The notes under the pieces: model-generated
Database searches by the model: none
What the model was told of the DNA's origin: nothing
What the model saw: only the letters and a program-made list of their open reading frames with translations
Assembly (NCBI GenBank): GCA_017651385.1
Contig: JAGCCY010000041.1
Location: forward strand, 1-5,072
Direction of reading: 5' to 3'
DNA: 5,072 nt
Source: Lachnospiraceae bacterium
GTDB taxonomy: Bacteria; Bacillota; Clostridia; Lachnospirales; Lachnospiraceae
Shown here: one piece after another, positions 1 through 5,072 of the stretch
Layout: the number at the start of each line of letters is the position of its first letter
How positions within the stretch are numbered: position 1 is the stretch's first letter
Made by a program: the position numbers and the translations under genes

Positions 1-727
1 AGATCCCGACATAGTAATCGCCCGAAAGCTTTTCTATAAGACCTATCCTGTCTTCGGTACTTAAAGTAATATCGGCGGTACGGGTAAGATAAACCGTATA
101 ATCCTTATCGCCCGAAAGTTCTCTGACACGTCTGGCTATTTTAAGATTAATGTTTTTTTCGTCGATCTGGCCAACCTTGGCTCCGGAGTAAACTCCGCCG
201 TAAAAAGGATCGATTATAACAACGTTGTCGCTTACATAATCTTTAAAAGAAACCTTAAGCGTCTTTCCCGCAGCGACTATATCGGGAGCCTTCATCTCCT
301 TAAGCGAAAATTCGAGTATCGTACCAAGATCCGTAGTCATCACGTATATGTCCGAGATATCCGAAAAATCTCCCGAAGGAGGATTGTTCTTAAAATATTC
401 CGCGGTAATATCTTCGAATATAAAAGAAACGGTCTTAAGATCCGGCCTTTCCGAGATATTCACCAAAGAGGCGCTATCCGGACAATATATGATAAAGTTA
501 CCGTTTTGGTTGGATGATCTTATCTCAAGTTTCCATGACGAATTTTTGTTGACCGTTTCGGTCACATCTGCTTCTTTTACCAAAGCTTCGGCCTCTTCGG
601 CGCTTACGATCACAACCTTATTGGCGGCATAATACATCATAATCGCCATGGTTATCACAAAAAAGCCCGCCAATACAAGCACAAAACTCTTTATATATTT
701 TATTCTGTCAAAGTTGTCGTTTTCCAA
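1..727 (-). CDS. Membrane-anchored amidase_3-like protein, zinc ligands missing (C-terminus outside window)
   Basis: About 242 residues are visible; the gene runs off the window at position 1. The proposed start is TTG at 727-725, one base after the upstream methyltransferase stop (TAA, A, TTG), with a weak purine-rich AAAAGAG before it. The first ATG in frame (649) lies inside the membrane helix, so TTG fits better. Residues 1-13 are polar, 14-35 form one hydrophobic helix, and 45-165 are a beta-rich region of unknown type, perhaps AMIN-like. From about 168 the sequence follows N-acetylmuramoyl-L-alanine amidase (Amidase_3): VVIIDPFYGG (169-178), the glutamate in IDEKNINL (E190), and YLTRTADITLS. 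In active enzymes the first motif is DPGHGG, whose His binds zinc; here it is Tyr176. The family's second His, in SIHAN, would fall on the codon cut by the window edge; that codon starts with T, so it cannot be His. Likely a non-catalytic, extracellular, peptidoglycan-facing protein. The fold call is fairly sure; inactivity is inferred. Confidence 0.72.
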   Translation of the reverse strand, partial: MENDNFDRIKYIKSFVLVLAGFFVITMAIMMYYAANKVVIVSAEEAEALVKEADVTETVNKNSSWKLEIRSSNQNGNFIIYCPDSASLVNISERPDLKTVSFIFEDITAEYFKNNPPSGDFSDISDIYVMTTDLGTILEFSLKEMKAPDIVAAGKTLKVSFKDYVSDNVVIIDPFYGGVYSGAKVGQIDEKNINLKIARRVRELSGDKDYTVYLTRTADITLSTEDRIGLIEKLSGDYYVGI

Positions 728-728
728 T

Positions 729-1871
729 TTATCTCTTTTCCGGTTTCTTACCCATAAATGAGTAATAATATGTCTTAAGCATGCCGTTGTATATTTTACG
801 GTTCTTATCGGCTTTTAATCTCATGGCTTCCTCGGCGCCTTCATAGGATGTGATCATAAACATCGACCAGTCCTTTAAGGCCTTATAACGTTCCGCCAAA
901 GCAGCATATATTTTTGAAACGTTTTCTTTATCCTCAAGTCTTTCGCCGTAAGGCGGATTTGTAATGATAAACCCATACCTGCCCGCATGACTTAAGTCCT
1001 TAACATCCCGTGTCTGAAAATGTATAAGCTTATCCACTCCCGCAAGGCGGGCATTGGCCCGTGCGGTTTCTATCATTGCGTTATCAATATCATAACCCTG
1101 TATGTCACAGTCGGAAGGCATATTAACCTCATCCCTCGCTTCGTCAAAGGCATCCTTCCAGACCTTGCCCGCTACGATATTTTCCCAATCCATTGCAGAG
1201 AACTCTCTGTTAATACCCGGAGCTATATTGGCGGCCATCAATGCGGCTTCGATCGGGATCGTTCCTGAACCGCAAAAAGGATCGACAAGGATCCTGTCTT
1301 TCTTCCACGGGGTCAGCATGATGAGAGCGGCTGCCAGATTTTCCGCTATGGGAGCTTTTGATACAAGCTTTCTGTATCCTCTTTTATGAAGGCTTACGCC
1401 GGTAGTGTCAAGCCCGATCGTGACCGTATCCTTCATAAGAGTGACTCTTACGGGATAGTCAAAGCCCGTTTCCTCAAACCACTCGATATTATATACGCTC
1501 TTAAGCCTTTCCACCATGGCTTTTTTCATAATGGACTGTATATCCGACGGAGAAAACAATTTTGACTTGATGCTTGCAGCCTTCACAACATTGAACCTTC
1601 CGTCTTTAGGGATATAATTTTCCCAGTCAAGTGCTTTTGTGGCTTCAAAAAGTTCATCATAAGTAACGGCGGTAAAACTTCCTATTTTAATAAGGATACG
1701 TTCTGCCGTCCTCAATCCTATATTGGCTCTTGCGATCGCTTCTTCATCTCCGATAAAAGAAACCTTTCCGTCCTCCACCGAAGATACATCGTAGCCAAGA
1801 TCCGTTATTTCTCTTTTAAGCACGCTTTCAAGTCCGAAATGGCACGGTGCGATCAACTCATACTTTCTCAT
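729..1871 (-). CDS. ypsC: THUMP-domain class I SAM-dependent RNA methyltransferase, YpsC/RlmL family
   Basis: This is a complete 380-residue protein, the usual length for the single-module Gram-positive YpsC group, which resembles the N-terminal half of E. coli RlmL. That enzyme makes N2-methylguanosine in 23S rRNA (G2445); the same site here is inference. The N-terminus KYELIAPCHFGLE is typical of the family. A THUMP RNA-binding domain covers roughly residues 45-155. LHKRGYR (161-167) leads into the Rossmann-fold methyltransferase domain, with SAM-binding motif DPFCGSGTIPIEAA (197-210), the acidic YDID (260-263) and catalytic NPPYGERL (305-312). Older databases often call this family an N6-adenine DNA methylase because of the NPPY motif. 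The start is forced: an in-frame TAG lies 15 bases upstream with no other usual start codon between. No Shine-Dalgarno sits at a normal distance, and a good promoter ends just before the ATG. The amidase-like gene follows one base after its stop, so the two are probably co-transcribed. Confidence 0.93.
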   Translation of the reverse strand: MRKYELIAPCHFGLESVLKREITDLGYDVSSVEDGKVSFIGDEEAIARANIGLRTAERILIKIGSFTAVTYDELFEATKALDWENYIPKDGRFNVVKAASIKSKLFSPSDIQSIMKKAMVERLKSVYNIEWFEETGFDYPVRVTLMKDTVTIGLDTTGVSLHKRGYRKLVSKAPIAENLAAALIMLTPWKKDRILVDPFCGSGTIPIEAALMAANIAPGINREFSAMDWENIVAGKVWKDAFDEARDEVNMPSDCDIQGYDIDNAMIETARANARLAGVDKLIHFQTRDVKDLSHAGRYGFIITNPPYGERLEDKENVSKIYAALAERYKALKDWSMFMITSYEGAEEAMRLKADKNRKIYNGMLKTYYYSFMGKKPEKR

Positions 1872-1878
1872 AGAAGAT

Positions 1879-1907
1879 ATATTATCCTACGCTTTATTCA
1901 TCGTCAA
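1879..1907 (-). promoter_or_regulatory. Sigma-A-type promoter of the ypsC/amidase-like operon
   Basis: Reading the minus strand, TTGACG (1907-1902, 5 of 6 to consensus) is followed by a 17-base spacer and TAATAT (1884-1879, 4 of 6, with the key TA and final T). Normal spacing puts the first transcribed base at 1872 or 1871, that is, on or next to the A of the methyltransferase ATG (1871). It lies just downstream of the chemoreceptor terminator, as expected for a new transcription unit. Found by eye; transcription was not measured. Confidence 0.75.
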
Positions 1908-1927
1908 ACCAAATTTGCAATAATCAT

Positions 1928-1961
1928 AAAAAAGAGGAACGGGATCAAAATCCCGTTCCTC
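1928..1961 (-). terminator. Rho-independent terminator of the chemoreceptor gene
   Basis: A perfect 12-bp stem, GAGGAACGGGAT (1934-1945) pairing with ATCCCGTTCCTC (1950-1961), closes a four-base loop. On the minus strand it is followed by six Ts (1933-1928). It begins 20 bases after the chemoreceptor stop codon. In the plus direction there is no T tract after the stem, so it acts only on leftward transcription. Confidence 0.93.
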
Positions 1962-1981
1962 ATGATCAGGCCGTTATTGCA

Positions 1982-4132
1982 TCAATATTTGAATTTTTCG
2001 ATAATGTTGTTGATCTCTTCGGCATTGGCGCGGTTTTCTGTTGCCACCTTAATGATATTTTCAGCGGTCTCTGTGGTGATATCGTTATTGTTGATGATAT
2101 CGCCTACGCCGGTCTCATTGTCGCCTGAAGCATTGCTTACGTTTTCAACCTGTTCTTTTATCTTCGTCATGGAGCTTACAAACTCTGTGACAATATCTTC
2201 GATCGATTCAACCGATTGCTGTATAGTCTTTACATCTTTTCCGTAGCCTGTGGCCATATCGGCATATTCTTTAAACTGCGTCATGACGTCATTCTCCATA
2301 AAGGAAATGATGTCATTGAAACATTCCTTGACTCTTTCGATACTTGCGTTGGAATCAACCGTAATGGTCTGGATCTGAGTGGCTGTTGTGGAACTGTCTT
2401 CGGCAAGATGTCCTATCTCACCGGCTACGACCGCAAAGCCTCTTCCGGCTTCGCCCGCTCTTGCAGCCTCGATCGATGCGTTCAGCGAAAGAAGGTTTGT
2501 CTGACTTGTAATTTCAAGGATCCTGTTGGCCATCTCATCGATCTTGGAAAGAGACGAGAGCGCTTCCATTGCTTCTTCGATCTTCTTCTTTGTGGAATTG
2601 ATCTTTTCAATATTGTGCTCAAGCTCTTTGTCGGTCTTTTCGGCCATCTCGGATGAGCTGCGGATCATCGCATCACTCTTTTCGGTTCCGTCTTTTACTC
2701 TTGAAGAGATCTCATCCACCATGCCGTGGATCTTTTTAATCTCATCGTTCATGGTGACGATGGCATCATTGGTATTTGATATGCTTGCGGAAAGTTCTTC
2801 CGTTGTAGCCGCATTGGTCTCTATATTGTCACGGAGATTCTTTGAAGCATCGTCCATTTCTTCGGTATTGAGTGCAAGTGACTCCGAACAGTCGCTGAGA
2901 GTATTGATAACTTCTCTGAAAGTATCGGAAAGCGAATCGACGGCTGTTGCGATCATTCCCACTTCACTCTTGGTACCTACATACGGTTTGATCTTTTCAT
3001 CCTTGTTAAGATCAAGATTGCCAAGATTCTTAATGGAATCGGTAATCCTTGCCAACGGCTTTATGGATATCGTGATAGAAGCAAAAGCAACTGAAATGAT
3101 AAGGGCGAATGCTATGATACCCAAAATAATAAGTGTGGTCAGATTATTTCTGGATGCGGCATAAAGCTCATCCTTGTTGGCTGTAATGATAAGCGTCCAG
3201 TTTCTGTCCGGAATGGAATCATAATTTACGATAAGGGTCTTGCCCGTCTCCGGGGATCTGTATTCAAACTGGCCCTCGGGTTTGCCCGACGCTACCTCAT
3301 CGATCACCTTTAAAAGAAGCGGATCGGTCGTCTCCTGTGCGATGATAGCGGCCTGAGTTTCTTCCGTAACACCCGTATCCGTATACGTGATCTTTGTATC
3401 GGTGTTGATCATGTAAAATTCACTCTCATTGACACCGTTAAGAGGAAATCCCTTAAGAAGGGTCTCAAGCTCTGTGTGGAATACACCCGCACCCACATAT
3501 CCGATCATCTTTCCGTCTTTTAAAACCGGAGCGTACATGGAAAGACAAAGCTGTCCTGTTCCCGGAGATACGATGATCCCGGCATTGTATACTCCTTCGA
3601 GATCGGCTTCCATGGCATCGATAAGCTGTTTCCTTCTGTCCGGATCTTCTCTTAAGACTTTTCCGATAACAGGAGGAACACTGTATGCCAATATCCTCGT
3701 ATCAAGATTTCCTATATAAAGGCCTTCCCAGTTGGTAAGCGAATTGTAATACGACATTGTGTAAGCCTGGGCAGCCGTATAGTGAGCATAATTGTCCGTA
3801 TAGTATGCCGCGGTATTGTAGGCTTCATCATTAAATGCGGGAAGTTCCCGTCCCGGATTTGCCGATGCATCGGAAGCATCGTCACCTATCACATCCGTAA
3901 CGATACTGTTCTTCGCGAACAATTTAAGCTCAAGTTCGGATCTGTTCACAAACTCTTCCACCGCTTTGATCTGCGCATCAAGATAAGTGGACATATTGTC
4001 GTTGATCTTTTCTTTGAGGGCTCTGTTCTGATTTCCGTATGCCAATACGCACAGAAGAAAGATTCCGATGCCTGCGGATATGGCAACAATGGAAAGGATA
4101 AGAGTCTTCATTTTTAAATTTGATAATCTCAT
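1982..4132 (-). CDS. Methyl-accepting chemotaxis protein with extracellular Cache-type sensor
   Basis: This complete 716-residue receptor senses an extracellular ligand and controls the CheA kinase through CheW. A short cytoplasmic N-terminus precedes membrane helix 1 (about 9-32). The extracellular sensor (about 36-328) has the double-Cache look: a long first helix, then [11 protein letters not shown], a membrane-distal region, and the repeat-like [18 protein letters not shown]. Helix 2 (about 332-356) leads into HAMP (about 356-408). The long cytoplasmic coiled coil has its hairpin tip at [20 protein letters not shown] and [13 protein letters not shown] (541-573), the CheA/CheW-contact signature. 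The arms on each side of the tip are about equal, roughly 150 residues, as in long Firmicute receptors. There is no NWETF-type C-terminal tether for CheR/CheB; the protein ends KFKY. The RxWY amino-acid-binding motif of some double-Cache receptors was not seen, so the ligand is unknown. The first ATG is chosen because GGAGG stands seven bases before it. Promoter and terminator on each side suggest a single-gene unit. Confidence 0.95.
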   Translation of the reverse strand: MRLSNLKMKTLILSIVAISAGIGIFLLCVLAYGNQNRALKEKINDNMSTYLDAQIKAVEEFVNRSELELKLFAKNSIVTDVIGDDASDASANPGRELPAFNDEAYNTAAYYTDNYAHYTAAQAYTMSYYNSLTNWEGLYIGNLDTRILAYSVPPVIGKVLREDPDRRKQLIDAMEADLEGVYNAGIIVSPGTGQLCLSMYAPVLKDGKMIGYVGAGVFHTELETLLKGFPLNGVNESEFYMINTDTKITYTDTGVTEETQAAIIAQETTDPLLLKVIDEVASGKPEGQFEYRSPETGKTLIVNYDSIPDRNWTLIITANKDELYAASRNNLTTLIILGIIAFALIISVAFASITISIKPLARITDSIKNLGNLDLNKDEKIKPYVGTKSEVGMIATAVDSLSDTFREVINTLSDCSESLALNTEEMDDASKNLRDNIETNAATTEELSASISNTNDAIVTMNDEIKKIHGMVDEISSRVKDGTEKSDAMIRSSSEMAEKTDKELEHNIEKINSTKKKIEEAMEALSSLSKIDEMANRILEITSQTNLLSLNASIEAARAGEAGRGFAVVAGEIGHLAEDSSTTATQIQTITVDSNASIERVKECFNDIISFMENDVMTQFKEYADMATGYGKDVKTIQQSVESIEDIVTEFVSSMTKIKEQVENVSNASGDNETGVGDIINNNDITTETAENIIKVATENRANAEEINNIIEKFKY

Positions 4133-4139
4133 AGGTAAT

Positions 4140-4144
4140 CCTCC
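4140..4144 (-). promoter_or_regulatory. Ribosome binding site of the chemoreceptor
   Basis: GGAGG on the minus strand with seven bases to the ATG at 4132. It decides the first methionine over a second one at residue 8 (MRLSNLKMK). Confidence 0.92.
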
Positions 4145-4168
4145 AGTTTACATCTCCCAAATATATAT

Positions 4169-4186
4169 CAATCTTATCACAGATTG
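4169..4186. repeat. Short dyad at the chemoreceptor transcription start
   Basis: CAATCT (4169-4174) and AGATTG (4181-4186) form a perfect 6-bp inverted repeat with a 6-base gap. It abuts the proposed -10 box of the chemoreceptor promoter and covers the predicted start of transcription (about 4180). It could be a repressor site or simply an AT-rich coincidence; the stem is too short to decide. Confidence 0.4.
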
Positions 4187-4214
4187 AATATAAAAATGGC
4201 TAATTTACCGTTAA
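4187..4214 (-). promoter_or_regulatory. Probable promoter of the chemoreceptor gene
   Basis: On the minus strand TTAACG (4214-4209, 4 of 6 to TTGACA), a 16-base spacer and TATATT (4192-4187, 5 of 6 to TATAAT) fit a sigma-A promoter. It predicts a start near 4180 and a leader of about 48 bases that includes the GGAGG site. A flagellar sigma-D promoter (TAAA, about 15 bases, GCCGATAA) was looked for and not found, which is notable because chemoreceptors are often under that sigma factor. Confidence 0.5.
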
Positions 4215-4245
4215 TGATGCGCGGTTTGGGGCTGAAGGAAAATTA

Positions 4246-4294
4246 TTAGTACTTTCGTACCGAAAGTACTTGCATTTTTAGTACCAAAGTATTA
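4246..4294. repeat. Cluster of GTAC motifs: two operator-like sites 32 bp apart
   Basis: GTAC occurs at 4249, 4257, 4266 and 4281, with a GTAT variant at 4289. The repeats form two similar sites of the pattern TTAGTAC, four bases, GTAYY, at 4246-4261 and 4278-4293. Their offset is 32 bp, close to three helical turns. The first site also lies in a perfect 10-bp inverted repeat, AGTACTTTCG (4248-4257), TAC, CGAAAGTACT (4261-4270). This arrangement resembles a tandem operator for a dimeric regulator. The second copy lies inside the spacer of a plus-strand promoter. The regulator is not identifiable from this window. Confidence 0.65.
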
Positions 4295-4298
4295 GAAT
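4270..4298 (+). promoter_or_regulatory. Possible plus-strand promoter overlapping the GTAC operator
   Basis: TTGCAT (4270-4275, weak, TTG matches) with a 17-base spacer and TAGAAT (4293-4298, 5 of 6) would start transcription near 4305, rightward and away from the chemoreceptor. The second GTAC site (4278-4293) fills the spacer and touches the -10 box, so binding there should block polymerase. The weak -35 box makes this tentative. Confidence 0.4.
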
Positions 4299-4304
4299 AC
4301 AATT

Positions 4305-4417
4305 AAAGAAGCAATGAGGAACTCCACTTCTCGTTGTACAGCTGCCAACATCCTGATAAAGGCAGAACAAATATACTCCCCTCGTGAAAAAAAGCCGTTT
4401 AAGCAACGGCTTTTTTT
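4305..4417 (+). ncRNA. Candidate short plus-strand transcript (small RNA or tiny ORF)
   Basis: If the promoter above is real, the transcript would be about 110 bases, from near 4305 to the terminator ending at 4417. It could fold at 4334-4370: TTGT (4334-4337) with ACAA (4367-4370) and CTGCC (4342-4346) with GGCAG (4361-4365), then the terminator hairpin. An ORF of 39 codons (ATG at 4314, stop at 4431-4433) begins only about nine bases after the predicted start with a weak AAAGAAG before it. It reads through the terminator stem and resembles no family I know, so I favour RNA or a decayed gene remnant over a protein. The evidence is promoter, structure and terminator only; no known RNA family was recognised. 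Confidence 0.27.
4387..4417. terminator. Bidirectional rho-independent terminator
   Basis: GCCGTT (4394-4399) pairs with AACGGC (4405-4410) around the loop TAAGC. Seven As on the left (4387-4393) and seven Ts on the right (4411-4417) extend the stem and give a U tract in either direction. It starts about 45 bases after the LacI-family stop, so it ends that gene's message, and it would equally end a rightward transcript from the intergenic region. It insulates the chemoreceptor from the repressor gene. Confidence 0.92.
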
Positions 4418-4462
4418 CGATATATGGGTATAAACATTTAAAGGAAGGAAAATTTCAGATCA

Positions 4463-5072
4463 TCAATTAAGTTTGGAAACGGTTTTACCCTTTTCAAGAA
4501 AACCGTCAACAGTGATCTGCTCTTCGAGCGTGGTCTTGGGTCTTTCGATATGGTTTATAAGTTTTCTTGCGGCAGTCTGTCCTATCTTTACGGTATCCTG
4601 CCTTATTGTGGTGATCATCGGCTCCACAAGCGAAGCTGCGGTCACTCCGTCGTAACCGGCAACGGAAATATCCGCGGGGATCTCAAGGCCTGCTGCTTTA
4701 ATGGCATTAAGTCCTCCTATTGCCGAATAATCATCGGAGTAAAGGATACAGGTGGGTCTGTCTTTTCTCTTTAACAATAACTTTGTCTTTTCTTCCGCAC
4801 CTTTTATATTTCTGTAACTGTCGTGTATTACATAATCTTCCGGGATACTTATATCGTGTTCTTCAAGAACCTGATAAAAAGCAGCAAGTCTTTTCTGTGT
4901 GACCGCAGTATTATCACCGCAGATATATGCGATCTTTGTGTGACCGAGCCCGACAATATAATCCACCAGTGCCTGCATGCCCCCATAATTGTTGGATACA
5001 ACAGAACTTCTGTTATTGAACATATAGTCGATCGTAACAACCGGAATATCGGAATTGACAAGATCGAGAACT
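4463..5072 (-). CDS. LacI/GalR-family transcriptional regulator, C-terminal effector-binding part (N-terminus outside window)
   Basis: The C-terminal 202 residues are visible; the reading frame stays open to the right edge, so the gene begins beyond 5072 and the methionine at 5023 is internal. It reads as the periplasmic-binding-protein-like core of a LacI repressor. IPVVTID comes near the visible start, then GLGHTKIAYICGD (visible residues 41-53), CILYSDDYSAIGGLNAIK (108-125) with the family's A(I/M)G helix, IPADISVAGYDGV (131-143), and the closing TTIRQDTVKIGQTAARKL. These are the sugar-binding and dimer surfaces; the helix-turn-helix that reads DNA is not in the window. Such proteins usually repress sugar-use genes until a sugar binds. 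The effector cannot be named from the visible part, and no sugar operon is in view. The message ends at the bidirectional terminator about 45 bases after the TGA stop. Confidence 0.93.
   Translation of the reverse strand, partial: VLDLVNSDIPVVTIDYMFNNRSSVVSNNYGGMQALVDYIVGLGHTKIAYICGDNTAVTQKRLAAFYQVLEEHDISIPEDYVIHDSYRNIKGAEEKTKLLLKRKDRPTCILYSDDYSAIGGLNAIKAAGLEIPADISVAGYDGVTAASLVEPMITTIRQDTVKIGQTAARKLINHIERPKTTLEEQITVDGFLEKGKTVSKLN

Noticed and set aside
348..632. 94-codon plus-strand ORF
   Set aside because: It is antisense to the amidase-like reading frame, which carries recognisable family motifs; no ribosome site or homology was seen for the plus-strand frame.
729..1871. N6-adenine DNA methylase, as NPPY-motif proteins of this group are often labelled
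   Set aside because: The THUMP domain and the overall YpsC/RlmL architecture indicate an RNA substrate; no restriction gene is nearby.
2526..3164. 212-codon plus-strand ORF inside the chemoreceptor gene
   Set aside because: It is antisense to the coiled-coil coding region. Its serine- and leucine-rich composition is what a reversed helical-repeat gene gives, and there is no sign of a promoter or ribosome site.
4248..4270. The perfect inverted repeat as a terminator
   Set aside because: The stem is AT-rich with a 3-base loop and there is no uninterrupted T tract directly after it on either strand; the related second copy fits an operator better.
4246..4294. GTAC cluster as the autoregulatory operator of the LacI-family gene
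   Set aside because: LacI-type operators usually have a central CG with even symmetry, unlike this odd-centred repeat, and the site lies downstream of that gene, beyond its terminator.
4314..4433. 39-codon plus-strand ORF as a real protein gene
   Set aside because: It runs through the terminator stem, has only a weak ribosome site and matches no family I recognise; kept only as an alternative reading of the candidate small transcript.
4463..5023. Treating the methionine at 5023 as the start of a short protein
   Set aside because: The frame continues open to 5072 and the upstream residues (IPVVTID) are typical LacI-family core sequence, so the gene is cut by the window edge.
4463..5072. Functional link between the LacI-type regulator and the chemoreceptor (shared sugar)
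   Set aside because: They are separated by a strong bidirectional terminator and an independent promoter; adjacency alone does not support a joint system.

Overview
The window looks like chromosomal DNA of a Gram-positive Clostridia bacterium, most likely Lachnospiraceae (Butyrivibrio or a relative). The grounds are moderate-to-low GC, use of ATA and AGA codons, a strong GGAGG ribosome site, intrinsic terminators, and the style of the chemoreceptor and LacI-type proteins. The family assignment is inference, not proof.

All four protein-coding genes lie on the minus strand, so the order of transcription is right to left. At the right edge (4463-5072) is the C-terminal ligand-binding part of a LacI/GalR-family repressor; its DNA-binding start is outside the window. 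It ends at a bidirectional intrinsic terminator (4387-4417). A 330-base gene-free stretch follows (4133-4462). It holds a cluster of GTAC motifs arranged as two operator-like sites 32 bp apart, a plausible plus-strand promoter overlapping them, a possible short plus-strand transcript ending at the same terminator, and the promoter and leader of the next gene.

The central gene (1982-4132) is a complete 716-residue transmembrane methyl-accepting chemotaxis protein with an extracellular Cache-type sensor. It ends at a strong one-way terminator (1928-1961). Only 20 bases further on is a near-consensus promoter for a THUMP-domain RNA methyltransferase of the YpsC/RlmL family (729-1871), whose ATG falls almost exactly on the predicted transcription start, so its message is probably leaderless. 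One base after that gene stops, a TTG-started membrane protein begins (1-727, cut by the window edge). It has the fold signature of an N-acetylmuramoyl-L-alanine amidase but lacks at least one, and probably two, zinc-binding histidines.

Functionally the window holds three independent units: a sugar-type repressor at the end of its own transcript, a stand-alone chemoreceptor, and a two-gene unit joining rRNA modification to an envelope protein. The most interesting items are the zinc-less amidase-like protein, the leaderless methyltransferase start, and the small operator-controlled plus-strand unit between the repressor and the chemoreceptor. No CRISPR array, tRNA, rRNA, insertion sequence or phage gene was seen.
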